Below are positions 13,430 through 26,015 of a stretch of DNA of 64,000 nucleotides, piece by piece. Location: NCBI RefSeq assembly GCF_001522545.3, contig NC_031770.1, positions 1,844,182 through 1,908,181 of the forward strand, given 5' to 3'. Position 1 is the stretch's first letter, and each line of letters begins with the position of its first letter. Position numbers and translations under genes: made by a program. The notes under the pieces are model-generated. The model was not told the origin of the DNA, ran no database searches, and saw only the letters and a program-made list of their open reading frames with translations. The stretch is from Parus major. Lineage: Eukaryota; Chordata; Aves; Passeriformes; Paridae.

Positions 13430-13620
13430 TCAATAATTTACATACTGTACAACACAGCCAAGTATAAATGATGCATTATTCTTCCATTTAGCCCCATTTG
13501 AATTGATTGATTACCAAATCTTCCATTTGTCATCTATCAGCATTGGGATTATTTATAACTTGTGCTGAGTTTACACTGTAATGCATCAATCAAGAAGCTG
13601 AGTTGCACTTCCCTGACTCA
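13430..13620. promoter_or_regulatory. Candidate conserved non-coding element
   Basis: Unique AT-rich block containing TGATTGATTA (13504-13513), a PBX-HOX bipartite-type site, plus further ATTTA and TGATGCAT-type motifs. No coding potential or repeat. Alignment needed. Confidence 0.25.
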
Positions 13621-14584
13621 TAATGGATATTTTAATGATCAGGACCTGATCCTTGCATTATTTATTTATTTTATTTTGTCAACATTGAGCTTGAGAAGAG
13701 AAGCCAGACAACAGAAAACTGAAACTAAGGTTGAGAAAGACAACACCCTCCCCTTCTTTTTCCCCTTGCTTTGGATTATTGACTTTCACTGCTGCAATAT
13801 TTACTTTAAGGCGTAGCACCAGCAGTAACCCAGGGCTGTTAATTTCGGTAAAGAGATCAGTGGTGGCCGGGGAGCCCCAGGGGACGTTCAGTTTGTGGCA
13901 GGGAAAGGAGCAGAGCAGTGCCCGGCTGGGAGTGCTGGTGCAGGGGCTGGAGCAGGGACACGCTGGCTCCCAGTGCTCCAGGCGCCCCCTGTGCCTGTCA
14001 GCAGCCCAGCAGCCTGAGACCCAGCTGGATTTACACTCACACATCGGGATTTTATATGGACTGCAGCTCTGTTGATGGCAGGTTCACAGTGTGAGTGCAT
14101 TTCCACTTTATGTAGCATGCTGCTGTGCTACTAGCCCGTTTTCCTTCCCCCAAATCCATGTAAAGCCCCCATTTACCCAAACCATCTCCCTGGCTTTCCC
14201 TGCAGTTCAGGTCAGAGCTGCTGTCTCCTCCATCCCCACCGGGCTCCTGCCTTGCTGGCTATTCCATGAAAGAAGGGACCAGGCCTGAGACACTGAGCAC
14301 TAAAATCTTGCCTAGTTAAAGCCTGCAATTCCAGCTCATTCTTTTGAGTGAAGGAAGTGACATTAATGATGAAATGGAGGCCACTGAAACAGAATATGGG
14401 GGTGCTGGCTCTCCTAAAAATTTCTAATTTGAGTTGGAATATTGTTAATTGACTAGAGAAATCCCAGAGCAGGTCCTTTTTAGCTATTGATAGCTTTCAC
14501 ACCTAATTACTGTGCAACCTTTTGTGGTCTGGGCTCACCTAAAGCTATTTTTGTTCAAAACTGCTCAAGCAGTTGGGAGCAGAA

Positions 14585-14614
14585 CTGCAGAGTGTGGAGC
14601 TGCAGAGTGTCCAG
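14585..14614. repeat. 15-bp imperfect tandem duplication
   Basis: CTGCAGAGTGTGGAG is followed by CTGCAGAGTGTCCAG, differing at two positions. Confidence 0.85.
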
Positions 14615-14958
14615 CTCACCGGGCTCTTACCCTCTCTGCTTCCTTATTAACATTTGCTCTGCTGAAAGAAAGGAAGATTGAACATAAAATCCTGAAGGTC
14701 ATCCATACAGTTGTCTCAATAGCAATCTGTGTGACTTTAACCCTGTTGAGGAAAAGTAATTACCCTTTGGCTTCTGGTGACCTCAACTAACCTTTCCTGA
14801 AGGACCAGAGAAAATAAAGGCTGACCAACAGCCTGCCCTTCCTGCCCCGTGGTTAACCCGCTCTGGGAATGAAGAACACCATCAACAATAGAACCTGAAA
14901 ATGTTGCCATGGAAATATCATTGGAAGAAGAAACAAAAATCTATTATAATTAATAGTG

Positions 14959-14977
14959 TTTTATTTATTTATTTATA
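14959..14977. repeat. (TTTA)n microsatellite
   Basis: Four TTTA units. Similar short tetranucleotide runs occur at 21718-21740 (AAAT) and 48241-48260 (TTTA). Confidence 0.85.
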
Positions 14978-16629
14978 GTGACTGCTATAGAACTGTTTAA
15001 TCCGTGGAAGTTGTTCTGTCTTAGGATCTGGGGTCAGAAAATTTCGGGCAGAATAAAAGAGGGGAGGTAAAGGTACCTGTTTAAAAATTCAGGAGCTGTT
15101 GACAGAGCTGGGGTGGTTTGCATGAGATAAAAGAATCAGATGTTGTGCACTGTAAGAACGGGAAATGATAGCAAAGAATGAAAGTAATTACAGTAATTGC
15201 AAATGATCACTGCCAGCTCTCCAACTGCTCAGGGGGCATTGATACACCAATATTTGGGGCTTGCTATATGGCAAATATCAGGGCTTAGTTCCACTTTGGA
15301 ATTTTTTTTCCCAGCACTGAGGCCCTGCCTAGAGAACACTGTTGTTTTCAGAGTGGGTGCTACTTTTGTGATTCAAACACTTCCAAAATCAGGGCCTACA
15401 ATGCTTTTGGGTTGACTTTTTTCCCCTTTTACTGTATATTAAATTTGACACCTTGCAGATGTTGCATTTCTGTTAAATTCCCTCTGGTTTGTGTTAGGCA
15501 GGATCTTGGGCTGTTCATTTCCCCAGGAGCTAGCTTTAGTTGGAGCTACAGAGCTGCACTTTGCAGAAGTACTTTAGCAGTTTCCAACTAATATCAGTGG
15601 TCCTTTGACCACACCAAGACAAAAATCTACAAAGACATCAAAAATCCAGATGTTTCTGCTCCACAGTATCCCAGTTTTTACAGCACAGTGAGGCATTTCA
15701 ACCTGTGACACTCTGTGACATTTCCTTATTCATGGGACAAACTACAATACTTTAATGTCAGAAAAAGTTGAAAATGTGTTTCTATAGGGGCATCCCTAAA
15801 TAATTTTAAATTATCCTGCTGCTTTTAGAGAAGTGAGAAATTTCTGCAGGCTCAATTGAAAACAAATTAACACACAGTTGTATATGCATATTTCCTCGTA
15901 TAGAAAATGAATTAAAAATTACAAACACGTTAAAGTCACACGCCTTCTTCTTTCTTTTCTGTTGTTTCCAAAACACAAATATTAAAAATGCTAAGAAGAT
16001 GTCAGCAAGAGTAATTTAGTTTTACTGATAATCTCACCATTAGTGTAAATGGGAGCAAGCCCAAGTGAGTATTTCTCCTCATAAAAGCTGAACTCATGCT
16101 AAGGAAGTGAGTTGCAGTAAACATCAGATTAAAATATTTTCCTTTTAAAATGATAAATAAGATTTTTTTTTTCTCTAGTATTTTATATGTCAGCTTTTAA
16201 AAATTCAGCTGTGGATTTCACCGTGTTCTCCTCAACTTCAGTGTCTTTTCAAATGGTGATTTGCAAAGAGAACATCGTGTGCTGGATAGAAACAGACATT
16301 TATTGGTACACGTGAAACATTGGGATCATTTTCTGTATTGCAGATTCAATAATTTCTGTAATCTTTCCCTCATTATAAAACTCAGGCTCCGTTTCTGAAG
16401 TTCCTTTGCCACTCAGAACCTTTGAGCTGAGAGAGAGCAGTGCAGGACTGCAGGAGTGACAGCGCACCTCTCCTTTTGTTTAGAAAACGTGGACCTGTGT
16501 GTTGCTGCTTTCAGATGAGCTCTGCTGCTCTATTCAAACACCAGAAGAGGCTTTGCTCAGCTATTTGAACTGCACAACCTTGTGCTTCGAGTTATCAAAG
16601 CAGCGCAGGGCCAGGAGAAAGGAAAATGC

Positions 16630-16673
16630 TTTCATTCATTTTCAACACAAATTTCATTCATTTTCAACACAAA
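16630..16673. repeat. Perfect 22-bp tandem duplication
   Basis: Two identical adjacent copies at 16630-16651 and 16652-16673, containing TTCATTCATTTTCAACACA. The perfect identity indicates a recent event. Confidence 0.95.
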
Positions 16674-16867
16674 TTGCCACATCCCTGTCTCCAAAGCATT
16701 GTTTGGTGGAACTCACCTGGCCCTGGTGCTGTGGAGAGCCGGGACCTGTTCCTCTGGCCCTTCACATCCTCCCTGGGGCTGCTGCCCAGCTTTCCGTGCT
16801 GCTCCCTCGCCACCTCCAAAGGTCCATGGCCTCATGGCTGAAGCCCAGAACTAAACTCAAGGAAGTC

Positions 16868-16885
16868 CATCATCATCATCATCAA

Positions 16886-16916
<31 letters not shown>
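16868..16916. repeat. (CAT)n microsatellite
   Basis: About 16 CAT triplets with a single CAA interruption near 16884. It encodes a spurious poly-His run on the + strand. Likely length-polymorphic. Confidence 0.97.
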
Positions 16917-17915
16917 TGTGGAGTTTCTGTTCTGTTTATTGAGAGAGAGAAAGCAGGAGGAGAATTACAATTCTTGCTCCAAGGTAAGGCTCTCCATAGC
17001 CTGCTCTGTTCCAGGACTTTGGGCGATTGGAAAATTCCCCTTGAATTGTGCGCATCATTTCATTCCTACATCACAAGTTACTGCTAAGGTGTCTCCTCTT
17101 GTGGGTCATGTTCTGTTGTGCTTTGTTTGGCTCATGGGCTGCATCTTTGTCCATTGTATCCTAACATCATTCTAAAATGTTGAAATTTATCAAGATTCTA
17201 ATCTGTGGGATGAATAAAAAGAGGGGGATGAGGGATCTAGGAACAGATAATCAGATAGTTGTTACTGCTGTTGAGTGTTTGCCACCAGAAGGATTTTCTA
17301 ACTGAATTAAGAATGAGCTGTTTATACTTATTCTCCTTTAGAAAGCGTTTCATACTTTCATTCTCTGAAATTTATTGTTGTCTGCCATTGTCAGCTGACT
17401 GGGAAATCAAATACCAACTCTTGTTTTCAGGCTCTTATTTTCCTGCTTTTTTGCTATGCCCATACAGGTGTATGCTCTGTTATGCTAAGCAAAGTAGAGG
17501 TAGGTAATAGCAAAGCAAAATACTTGGAGTTTTTATAATTCAAGTGCAAAGTCTGGTGACATGCAACCTCATTCTTTAGAAAACAAAACCTATTTATACT
17601 TAAACTAAATTTTGTCCCTATATTAATTGATATTTTCGCCATAAAACACAATTGTTTCATAGACAGTAATTAATCTTGTGAGCAGATTGTCATAATATGG
17701 TGTGGGAAGGCAGAATGGAAATTATTTCTGTTCTCTTCTGACCTGATCAATTCCCAGACACCTATAAAATTCAAGGCTTTCAAACATCCCCCAATTCTTA
17801 AAGCTTTAATTGATCTAACATTGCCTAACTGCTGTATGTAACTGGTGGCCTCCTATTGTTCTATAGCATTATCTGAAATATTTTGCCTTTCAAGAAACAG
17901 ACTGAAAATACCAAG

Positions 17916-17937
17916 GTCTAAATGTTGTCTAAATGTT
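17916..17937. repeat. 11-bp perfect tandem duplication
   Basis: GTCTAAATGTT occurs twice in tandem at 17916-17926 and 17927-17937. Confidence 0.85.
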
Positions 17938-17939
17938 AT

Positions 17940-18260
17940 AGAAAGAAAAGAGAATTGATTCAGTCATCAGCGGTAATTGTGGCAGAAATATTAATTACAA
18001 CAAGATTACCTCATGGCAAACTACGATATTGAAAGTCCTGAACGAACATCTGATTCTGCAGAATGTAAATACAGCCTGAATTCCGAGGAATCGCAGGAAT
18101 GTTTATGGATTATTTTAGCACTTGGCACAAACTACACAGGAGGTATTTTTAATAAAATAGTATGACATTCCTGCAGCAAATTACTCTCACTTTAAAGTCA
18201 TCTACAAGCTATTTATTAACAGTACAGCAATAAAGCACTGAATATAGTTTGGATAAGTGT
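17940..18260. promoter_or_regulatory. Candidate conserved non-coding element
   Basis: 320 bp of low-redundancy AT-rich sequence with ATTAATTACA, GTAATTGTGG, TGATTCAGTCATCAGC (AP-1/MAF-like) and several CAAATTA/AATAAA motifs. No reading frame, tandem repeat or transposon feature. It is the block that most resembles vertebrate enhancer sequence in the desert. Confidence 0.3.
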
Positions 18261-19015
18261 TTATTTCTAGCCTACATCACACAAACAGACAAGTAAATCT
18301 TTAGCATGATGCTTTTGTTTCTAAAGCAACAGCAGTATTAGATATCCTAAAAGTTACCACAGTCATTAAATACCTTATGGTGCTGTGTCCCTGGTAATCC
18401 AATTTACAAAACTCTATTCTCAGCAGAAACTCCTGGGGTATAAGTAGTTCTCTTCAGTGAGCCCTTCCTGCTTTTCCTTGTCATGAAGCAGTGATGGTAC
18501 ATTTTTATCCTGTTGATAATTTGACTCTTTAAACTATTTCTTGTTGCCCCACTGGGCTGCTCTTTATTAGGGTGGAGGTAGCTGGACGTCTGAGGACTGC
18601 AGCCCATGTATCGCTCTTCCTTTTTTACTGTACCTCAATATTCAACACAGCATCATTATTCTGAGGCAAAAAGAGAAAAGCTGCTCCAGCATATATTCCA
18701 CACATTGCTGGTCCTTCCTGCACATCCTGCAGCGCCAGGGAGGGGGATTATTGCTGCAGAAAAAAAAAAAATCTGGCCATAGTGGAGGAATAATCACTGC
18801 AGTCCGGCTCACCCCCACACCTCTCTTTCTCTCTCGCTCCTTCTCTCTGTGCCTGTGTTTGAGGCCCCAGCTGATTCAGTCTGCATCCATCCATACATAA
18901 ATCATTGCCCTTATTCTATTGGTTACATGGTACATGGCAAGTATTGATTTTTTCCCTTGCCTCGTTGCTGGAGAACCCATGGTTTTTGTGAGGCTGAAAA
19001 TGCAAAAATTTGTTG

Positions 19016-19031
19016 TTTTTTTTTTTTTTTT
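19016..19031. repeat. T16 homopolymer
   Basis: Preceded by TTTGTTG. An A12 tract at 18760-18771 and a CT-rich stretch at 18818-18848 (CTCTCTTTCTCTCTCGCTCC and on) lie just upstream. No retroelement body is visible. Confidence 0.95.
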
Positions 19032-22000
19032 CTGGAGATCTTGTCAAGGGACAAAAATGACAAGCAAGGAGGGTGCTATTTTAAGGTTTGTGTGAGTTAA
19101 AAATCTTTGCCTTCTCTGTTCTACTCTCTATTTGCCTGGGTCCCAAAAAGTCGTGGCTTGTTTAATTCCTGCTGCTTTAGGTAGGGATACTGCCTAAGCA
19201 GCAGGGGAATAAGGAAACAGAAACAGGGCCTGGCCATTCTCAGGAAGGCATTGCTTAATTATTAAAAGTTTAATTATCATCTGAAACATTAAAAAAAAAA
19301 AAAGGATAAAAAAATATAATTAAAATAATGTCATTTTAAGGAAAGCAATGACTCTTAGACACAGGATGATATATATGCTGTGGAAAAATGGACAATTGTT
19401 TCCTTTCTGCATAAAACAGATAAAATATTATGCTTAATTCTTGAGACAGGTCTTTGTAGCATTTCAAAACATGTTTAATAATCATTTATCAGTGAGATTT
19501 CTGTATTAAAGTAATTTTGCTCAGCATTCAAAGCTGCCTGAAAATATCTCACAAAAGATGGCACCTTGTTTCCTTGAAAAAGTATTTTTGAGGAACAGAA
19601 AGACAGTTCTGAGACAGAATCTGAGATGTCCTGCAATAGAAAATTCCCTGGTATAAGACTCTCCCTTAGGAGGAGCCTGATCCAAACCACACTGGAGTCA
19701 ACAGGAATGTTTTCATTGATTCCATAGGGGCTGGATCAGCCTCACCTCACACAGAAACAGGTATTTGCCTCTTTATTTGGATACAGTTGCTTTCCCCTGT
19801 TTTGAAGAAGCAATGAAATGAGTTAGCATGAGTGGTTTATAGATGGGTATAGAGTATTATTATATTTAATCTGAGCTGATTTTCATACCTTTAAATGAGA
19901 TATACTGAAATGTGTATGTCCTTTAAGGTCTGTAGTGTGAAATGTGACCCATCCCTACCCTGTGCCATTCCCAGCTACAGGATTTTGTTTCTGTGTGTTT
20001 GAAAGCTACAGCTCATTCTTCCTTGGATTTCCACTGTCTTTAGACCCCAGCCTTTCACTGAATATTAACTCTGTGTGTCATTTCACCTGACTTTTTCCAG
20101 AGCAGGTGGTATTTTCTATCTGCTTGCATGCAAACCTAATGCCTTAAACAACAATAAAGCTTTAGAGCTTTTGTGTTCCTGGGGCTGTAGAAATTGAGCA
20201 TCAAGCTAAAATTATCAATAAGAAATCCCAGCCAGACTCCTGCACTTGCCATATGGCACATAAAGGAGTGGAAAGCACAACTTCCACTGGCCCTTCAGTT
20301 GAGAACCAGGGCTCAACCACTCTGTCAGCTTTTCCCTGAGCAGCCTGCAAGGATCAAAACCTTGGCTCATCCTGGAGTGAGCCATTTTCCTCAGGTATGA
20401 AAGCAAACATCAGCAAATGGGCTTCTTCTTTCACCAGAAATACAGTATCTCTGAAAAATGTGTCTTTTGTCTCACTGAAAACCATCATTTTTCTCCTGGT
20501 TTTGTATATACACATCCCAGATCTTGTTTCTCCTTAACAGTAATTTTTGTAGTGATTGAAAGGGGAGCAGTTCTGTGATCTTTGTGACAAAAGGGTTTGT
20601 TACATGTCAGTGTGTTTCTCATTCAAACCAATTCTCTGGTTTTGATTTTATTAATAAAACAGGAGGGCTCCTCAGCTAGCTGGGATGTCCTTAGGGTTTT
20701 AGTGTGGCTCGAGAAGTTCACTTCTTCATGGTAAAGTTCCTGTCAGTGAGGCAAGAATTGGTCTTGGTCACTGGGATTTTGTAGAACTGGCTGCAGAAAT
20801 CCTCTCTGAAGGTTCCTGATGTCAGCTCGACAGCTCTTTAGAGCTTTAGAATTGTTCCCAGAGCTCAGGTTATTGTATGAGGGTCTGGATACAGGGACAC
20901 CTTTGATTTCTTCCCTTTGAAAAGAACAAAAGAGAATTCTGCCAAGTCCTTCTGGTGTGTTTGGGAAATGAGGTGGCACAGACAGCATGATCCCAGGGCA
21001 GGGACCAACAGGCTCCTTTGGATGCACAGGGAGAGGAAAATGGGATGTTAGAGGAATTGGGATGGAATTTTCTTTGTGGTCAGAGGCTCCTAACAAGGGA
21101 GCTGGGCTGGCACCTTGGCAGGTGCTGCTGCTGCCTGACACACAGATCCTTTGGGAAACTCCACCTGGCTCCCAGCCTGGAGCCAATGCTGAACCTTCCT
21201 TGTGCATCCAGGAGCCCAGCCCTGACCACAGCCCTGCTCTGTCCTGCTCTGTAACAGCAGGATGGGGTTAGTGCAGCCAACTCAGCCAAGTTCTGTTTGC
21301 ACATCTCCTCTGGAGGAAGGTGTGTGTTGATTCGTTGTAATTTGGACATGAGAATTACTCAATGGTAATGATAAGGTAGCAACCAATAAAAATACCTTTG
21401 TTGAAAATTGAAGATTGAGGATTTCACCCTCTAAGGCTTTCATAAATAAGGTTGCCATGCAGAAGAATAAGTCTTGGCAGTATCTGTTTCACACGTGAAG
21501 AAATTACAGAGCACTGAGAGCTGAGTCCAGAGCCCAGGTTCTGTTTGAGCTCCTGCTCGTGGCACACACACGGGGAACTGCTGAAGGACTTTGTGTCCAT
21601 GTGGGAGTTTGACCCCTACGATGCTGCCAAGGGCAGTGAGGGCTGCAGTGCTTTGCTCAGCGAGCCTTAGGCACAAAAGCATCTGGCTCAGCTCAAACCT
21701 GCACGTTGCAGTCTCTTAAAAATAAATAAATAAATAAAATTCCTGCCCCCAGAAAGGGAAATAGGAACAGCAAATCCTTTTTGGAGCAGCACCTGCCCCT
21801 TTCTCTGTTTTGCTCAGCTTGTTGTTGTGTAAATCTTTCTTCTGCACCCAGAAAATGAGCAGCACAGGCTGCAGTTGTGGATTTATCCTTTTAAATAGCA
21901 GTAGAATACGGTGCCACCTCATTTAACCCATGCTGAATGCTGTATGAGATCCCAGAAAAGTTATTCAGCAATAATTTTAAATTCCATCCCTGAGAAGAAA

Positions 22001-23247
22001 GGGGGAAAAAAAAAAGAAAAAAGAAGCACAGGACTATACAGTTGGAGCCTGTAGTTGCAATAAAATCCAGGAAGAGGTAATTTTACCTGAATTTATCGCT
22101 TAGCAACCAGGAATCCACCTCCTGAGATTGCTGTTCCTGGGTTACCAAGTAACTGCCTGTGACAATTACCAAACAGCTGTCCCAGGAATCTACATAGCCT
22201 TTAACCCCCGTCAGCTGAAAGATGGGCTGATGACAGCCAACAAACAATAGAAACACACCCTAATATTTTATTTAAGAGCTGAGGGAAGCCACAGCTGTAT
22301 GGATCATGCAGCCAGCTGGATTTAACTGCTTCAAACTGCGTGGCCTCACTTCAGGAAACTGCTCTGTGTGTTTAAAGATGCATTTGGGTCCTCATCCTCC
22401 AAACTTTGGGTCAAATAATTGAGTCCAAACTCTCAAGACAGCGTTTGCTGTTGTGCAGGAGTGGGAAGTGGCTAATTAGAGAGTATGGCAGCAATTTGCA
22501 AATTTTTCTTATTAATTAATTGAGTTCATCTTGAGTTTTTCTGAATGTAACTGATTATCACTGACAGGGAGAGTGTTAATATATCCAAGTAATAAAGGAA
22601 TTATTTATAATGAGGAGGAAAGCATAATCAAGATTGCTATGATAAAATGAATGAAAAAAGAATACTGAGCTTGGATATTTAGAGGAGCTTCTTGATAATG
22701 AGCTGAATTATGTCTGAGGGGCTATCCCAAAGGAAATGAGGGAAGCTCCCATCCACAGTGTATGGAAGTGAGCTGGAAACAGGGTATCACACTGGAAATG
22801 TTTGATGTATTGACTCGGGTGTCTGACTTGAGCTGTGCCAATTGTACTTTTCCCCCCACCCCACTTCCACTTTCTTTATCTTAAAACAAAATTCCAAATG
22901 TTGTTAACAGAGTTACAAAGAGCAGCAGCAACAACTTGCAAGCGCATTTTCCACCGCTGCTTCAGATGCCCCGAGCCCAGAGAGCTTTAGGGCTGTACCT
23001 TCTTCTGCAAGTTCTGAGTAGTTCCTTTTAGTTTAAAATAGAAACAGGAAGAAGGGTTTTGGAAGTTAAGGGCCCCGTTGACATTTCCAAATGGCAGGCA
23101 TGTGAGCTGGCTGGGGTGGCAGCAGATCTTTCTCCCTGTGTGCTCTGAGCAGGTATCCCAGGAAGGAACACTGGGAAATCAGCTGCTCCTGCAGCTTTTC
23201 ACTAGCACCTTCTATTGAGATAACAGAAACTGCTCTGCTACACTAGT

Positions 23248-23285
23248 TTTTTCTTCCTTTTTTCTTCTTTCTTTTCTTTTTCTCT
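23248..23285. repeat. Polypyrimidine tract
   Basis: TTTTTTCTTCCTTTTTTCTT and continuation: nearly forty pyrimidines without a purine. A possible triplex-forming tract; it is not followed by a convincing exon. Confidence 0.8.
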
Positions 23286-25856
23286 GGCATTTTTCATGTG
23301 CCACAATAGTAAGAGGCGGCTCAGAGAAGTCTCCACCAGCTTTCCACTGGCAGCAAGTTCACAAAGGAAATTTTTCCTTGGCCACTTGTGGCCAGAAACC
23401 ACCCCATTGGCACTGGAGGATTCTTTAACCACCTGGACAAAACAGACTGCATTAATTTGGCTCCTTCTGCTTTTCCTACATAATTTTAAAAGCAAGATTG
23501 ATAACATTTACCTTTCTGCACACAAGTGTAATAACTTTGCAGGGATTCAGGCTGTAGAGGAATTTCTGACTCCTGAAAAGGTTAAAACCCCCATAGCCAC
23601 ATCAACATCATTTCTACTGATACAGTGACACCTCTCATGGATGAGAGTGTCCCATTGCACATCCGAACAGCTTTCAGTGAGTCCATGCAGGAAGGAAATG
23701 CTGGGACACACCTGTGTAATGGGCTGTCAGCAGCACCACCTTTTCCCTTCAAACTGAAATGAAACCTTTTTGTTATCAGCGATTCCCTGTGAGTGATGAG
23801 GAAAGTGTGATTGCTTAGAAAATGAGCAAAGACCTTGGATATATTTATTAAAAAAAAACTTGAAGCATCATTTCATGTCAATATTAATGACTTGTCATTG
23901 CCATCACTACAATGCCTTTACGTGGCTGCTGTGGAGGTTTGGCCAGGGTTGTGTCTCTGTTAATGAGATGGCTGAGGGGAGCAGCTCCATGGGCATAAGC
24001 AAGTGATTTTTTGGGGAGAACAGAACAGTCTCAAACTTGTCACTGCCCAGAGGATGGCTCCTTTCCTAAGTGCCAAAGGGGCTTCCACTCCTAAACCGAC
24101 TATTGGCTTTTTTGGGTAGGAAGGAAAGGGTAAGAGATCACAGCAACGCTTCCTCGCACCCTGTCTTGCTCATCTTTTGTCTCCATGTGGAATTTGGTAT
24201 AGGGAGGCTGTGCTGGGGCATTGGTTCTGTGTCTCAATGACAGATCATGGTTGTCCTGTTTTCTGGCTGGAATTTGGTTGGTTACGTTGACAGATGTTGC
24301 AATGATTCCTTTGGCAATGTTCTGTTGTGCTGACTGTTCAAACAGGAAATTCATCTTTTAGTATTTGCACATGTTAAATGTTTGTTTTAGTAGGAATTGC
24401 TCTGACAGCAGACTGGTCTAACTGTGTGTGTTTTTGGAGCAGCAAACTCTGGAATTCTCAAAATCCCTATTAGGGTTTGGAGCCCTGCTCTCTGAAGTCC
24501 TACAGGACTGACTTTTGAGGAAAGGAGACTCAAGCTCCAGGTTGCTGCTGGGTCACCCTTTGGGTGACTGTGAGTTCTTGGTGGCACTGGGTCCAAACCA
24601 TCTCCTGGTGTGGCATATGTCAGGTTTGTACAGCAGAGCCTGTGCTGCCTTTGGTTTCCCTTGAGTTTCTGCAGGTTTGGTTACTGAGCTGGCCTCATGT
24701 CTAACGTGACATCAGGGGCTCAGCAGCAGAGCGAGGATGTGCTCAGGAAACACAGCAAGTGATTCCCTCCACACCAAGAGAACTTGGTCTGAGAAAGCTG
24801 AATTTCCTTCTGAATCCCTGGCTGCTTGAGCCCATTTCAGGTGACTGCTTTTTGACCTTAGCAGGCAACTTCTTCAAAGGACAACTTGCTAGTGCTGGTG
24901 TGATTTTTTGTTTCCTAAATTTTCATTAGGCAAAATTCTATGAATAATTTATTTGAGGGATAACAGTGTTTCCTGTGTGCTATGGCATTGGAAAGCCCCT
25001 GGCCAAGATCTGTTGTGTTGTCCTTAAGGAAAAGTTCATCAGATGTCAGAAATTACAATACTTACTTGAAGATTTAGTGTCATGCATGTTTTGATGGTTT
25101 ACTGATCTCCAGGATTTTAGATGCTATCTTTTCATCTTGATTTATGATTTTTTTTTTTTCTCAAATTCACCCATCCTAATCCTTGAGTAGCAACATTGGT
25201 TTTGGAAGGGGCACACTCTCCAAAAGAGATTTAGAAGTGCTTTTATGTATGTTGGGTGAAAGTGCAGTACAGGAAAAGGCACTGTCTTTCAACAAAGTTT
25301 GGTTTTAAGCATGAAATAATCAGGATTTGGATGTTGTTAAAGTAACATTTTTTGTGAAAAGGAACTGGATTTATAAAAATGAACCAACTCTTCAGCCAGA
25401 CCTGTTATGAATTGCAAAAGCAGCTGGGAGATTTGGCCGAAAAATTAAGGTTGGGGTTTTTTTCTTCGTCAGAGTTTGTAAGATATTTGGAGGGACATAG
25501 CATTTATTTCTTATTTCTCTGAGTTTCAGGCCAGGTCTTGGAAAAACCCATCTGACAGTGAGTTTGTTTGTATATTTTACATTTTTTCCCTAAGTATGCT
25601 AGGCTCATTAGCAAGCCTTGGAAAAGGCATGCTTTGTTAAAGTGAGTATGGAAAACAAGATACTAAAGGCTCAAATCTGTCTCCAGAATATAAATAAGCA
25701 CAGCTTCCTTTGGAGCAGATTCTGACCACAGCTATACTGGAAGCCTTGTTCCAGGGAGAGCCGTGAATGAGCGTTTGCTTGGAAATGCTGCACCTTCAAC
25801 AAATTTCCTCCCAGCGGTGGCCGAGTTCCTGGAGGTGCCATCTACCTGCAGAGGGG

Positions 25857-26015
25857 CTGCAGAGCAGCCTGGAGGGCAGGGATAGCACATGGGGTGTTGG
25901 GAGATCCCACTGCAGAGCAGCCTGGAGGGCAGGGACAGCACATGGGGTGTTGGGAGGTCCCACTGCAGAGCATCCTGGAGGGCAGGGACAGCACATGGGG
26001 TACTGGGAGATCCCT
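25857..26015. repeat. Minisatellite, 53-bp unit, three tandem copies
   Basis: Three head-to-tail copies start at 25857, 25910 and 25963. Each begins CTGCAGAGCA and contains TGGAGGGCAGGGA and GCACATGGGGT. Copies differ by a few substitutions, and the third diverges at its end. Because 53 is not a multiple of three, repeated peptide patterns appear in all frames on both strands and are artefacts. The GC-rich, G-skewed unit is typical of avian minisatellites. A partial related stretch (CAGCACTGGGGGTG) follows. Confidence 0.95.

Larger units (their letters stand above)
8501..16500. other. Intergenic DNA
   Basis: Unique sequence carrying four perfect short hairpins (8.7-8.9, 12.75 and 13.25 kb), the CpG cluster at 10.9 kb, a T16 tract and a small tandem duplication. 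The longest open frame, 158 codons on the minus strand at 11322-11798, is unremarkable in composition and resembles no protein I know. Confidence 0.65.
16501..25800. other. Intergenic DNA
   Basis: Contains the 22-bp duplication, the CAT microsatellite, the candidate element at 18 kb and several poly-A/T and pyrimidine tracts. No recognisable gene, RNA gene or retroelement. Confidence 0.65.

Noticed and set aside
16499..16942. 147-codon frame ending in a poly-His tract
   Set aside because: Poly-His is the CAT microsatellite read in one frame; the rest has no family similarity.
18760..19031. Poly-A and poly-T tracts as possible retroposon tails
   Set aside because: No element body, target-site duplication or CR1-type terminal repeat could be seen.
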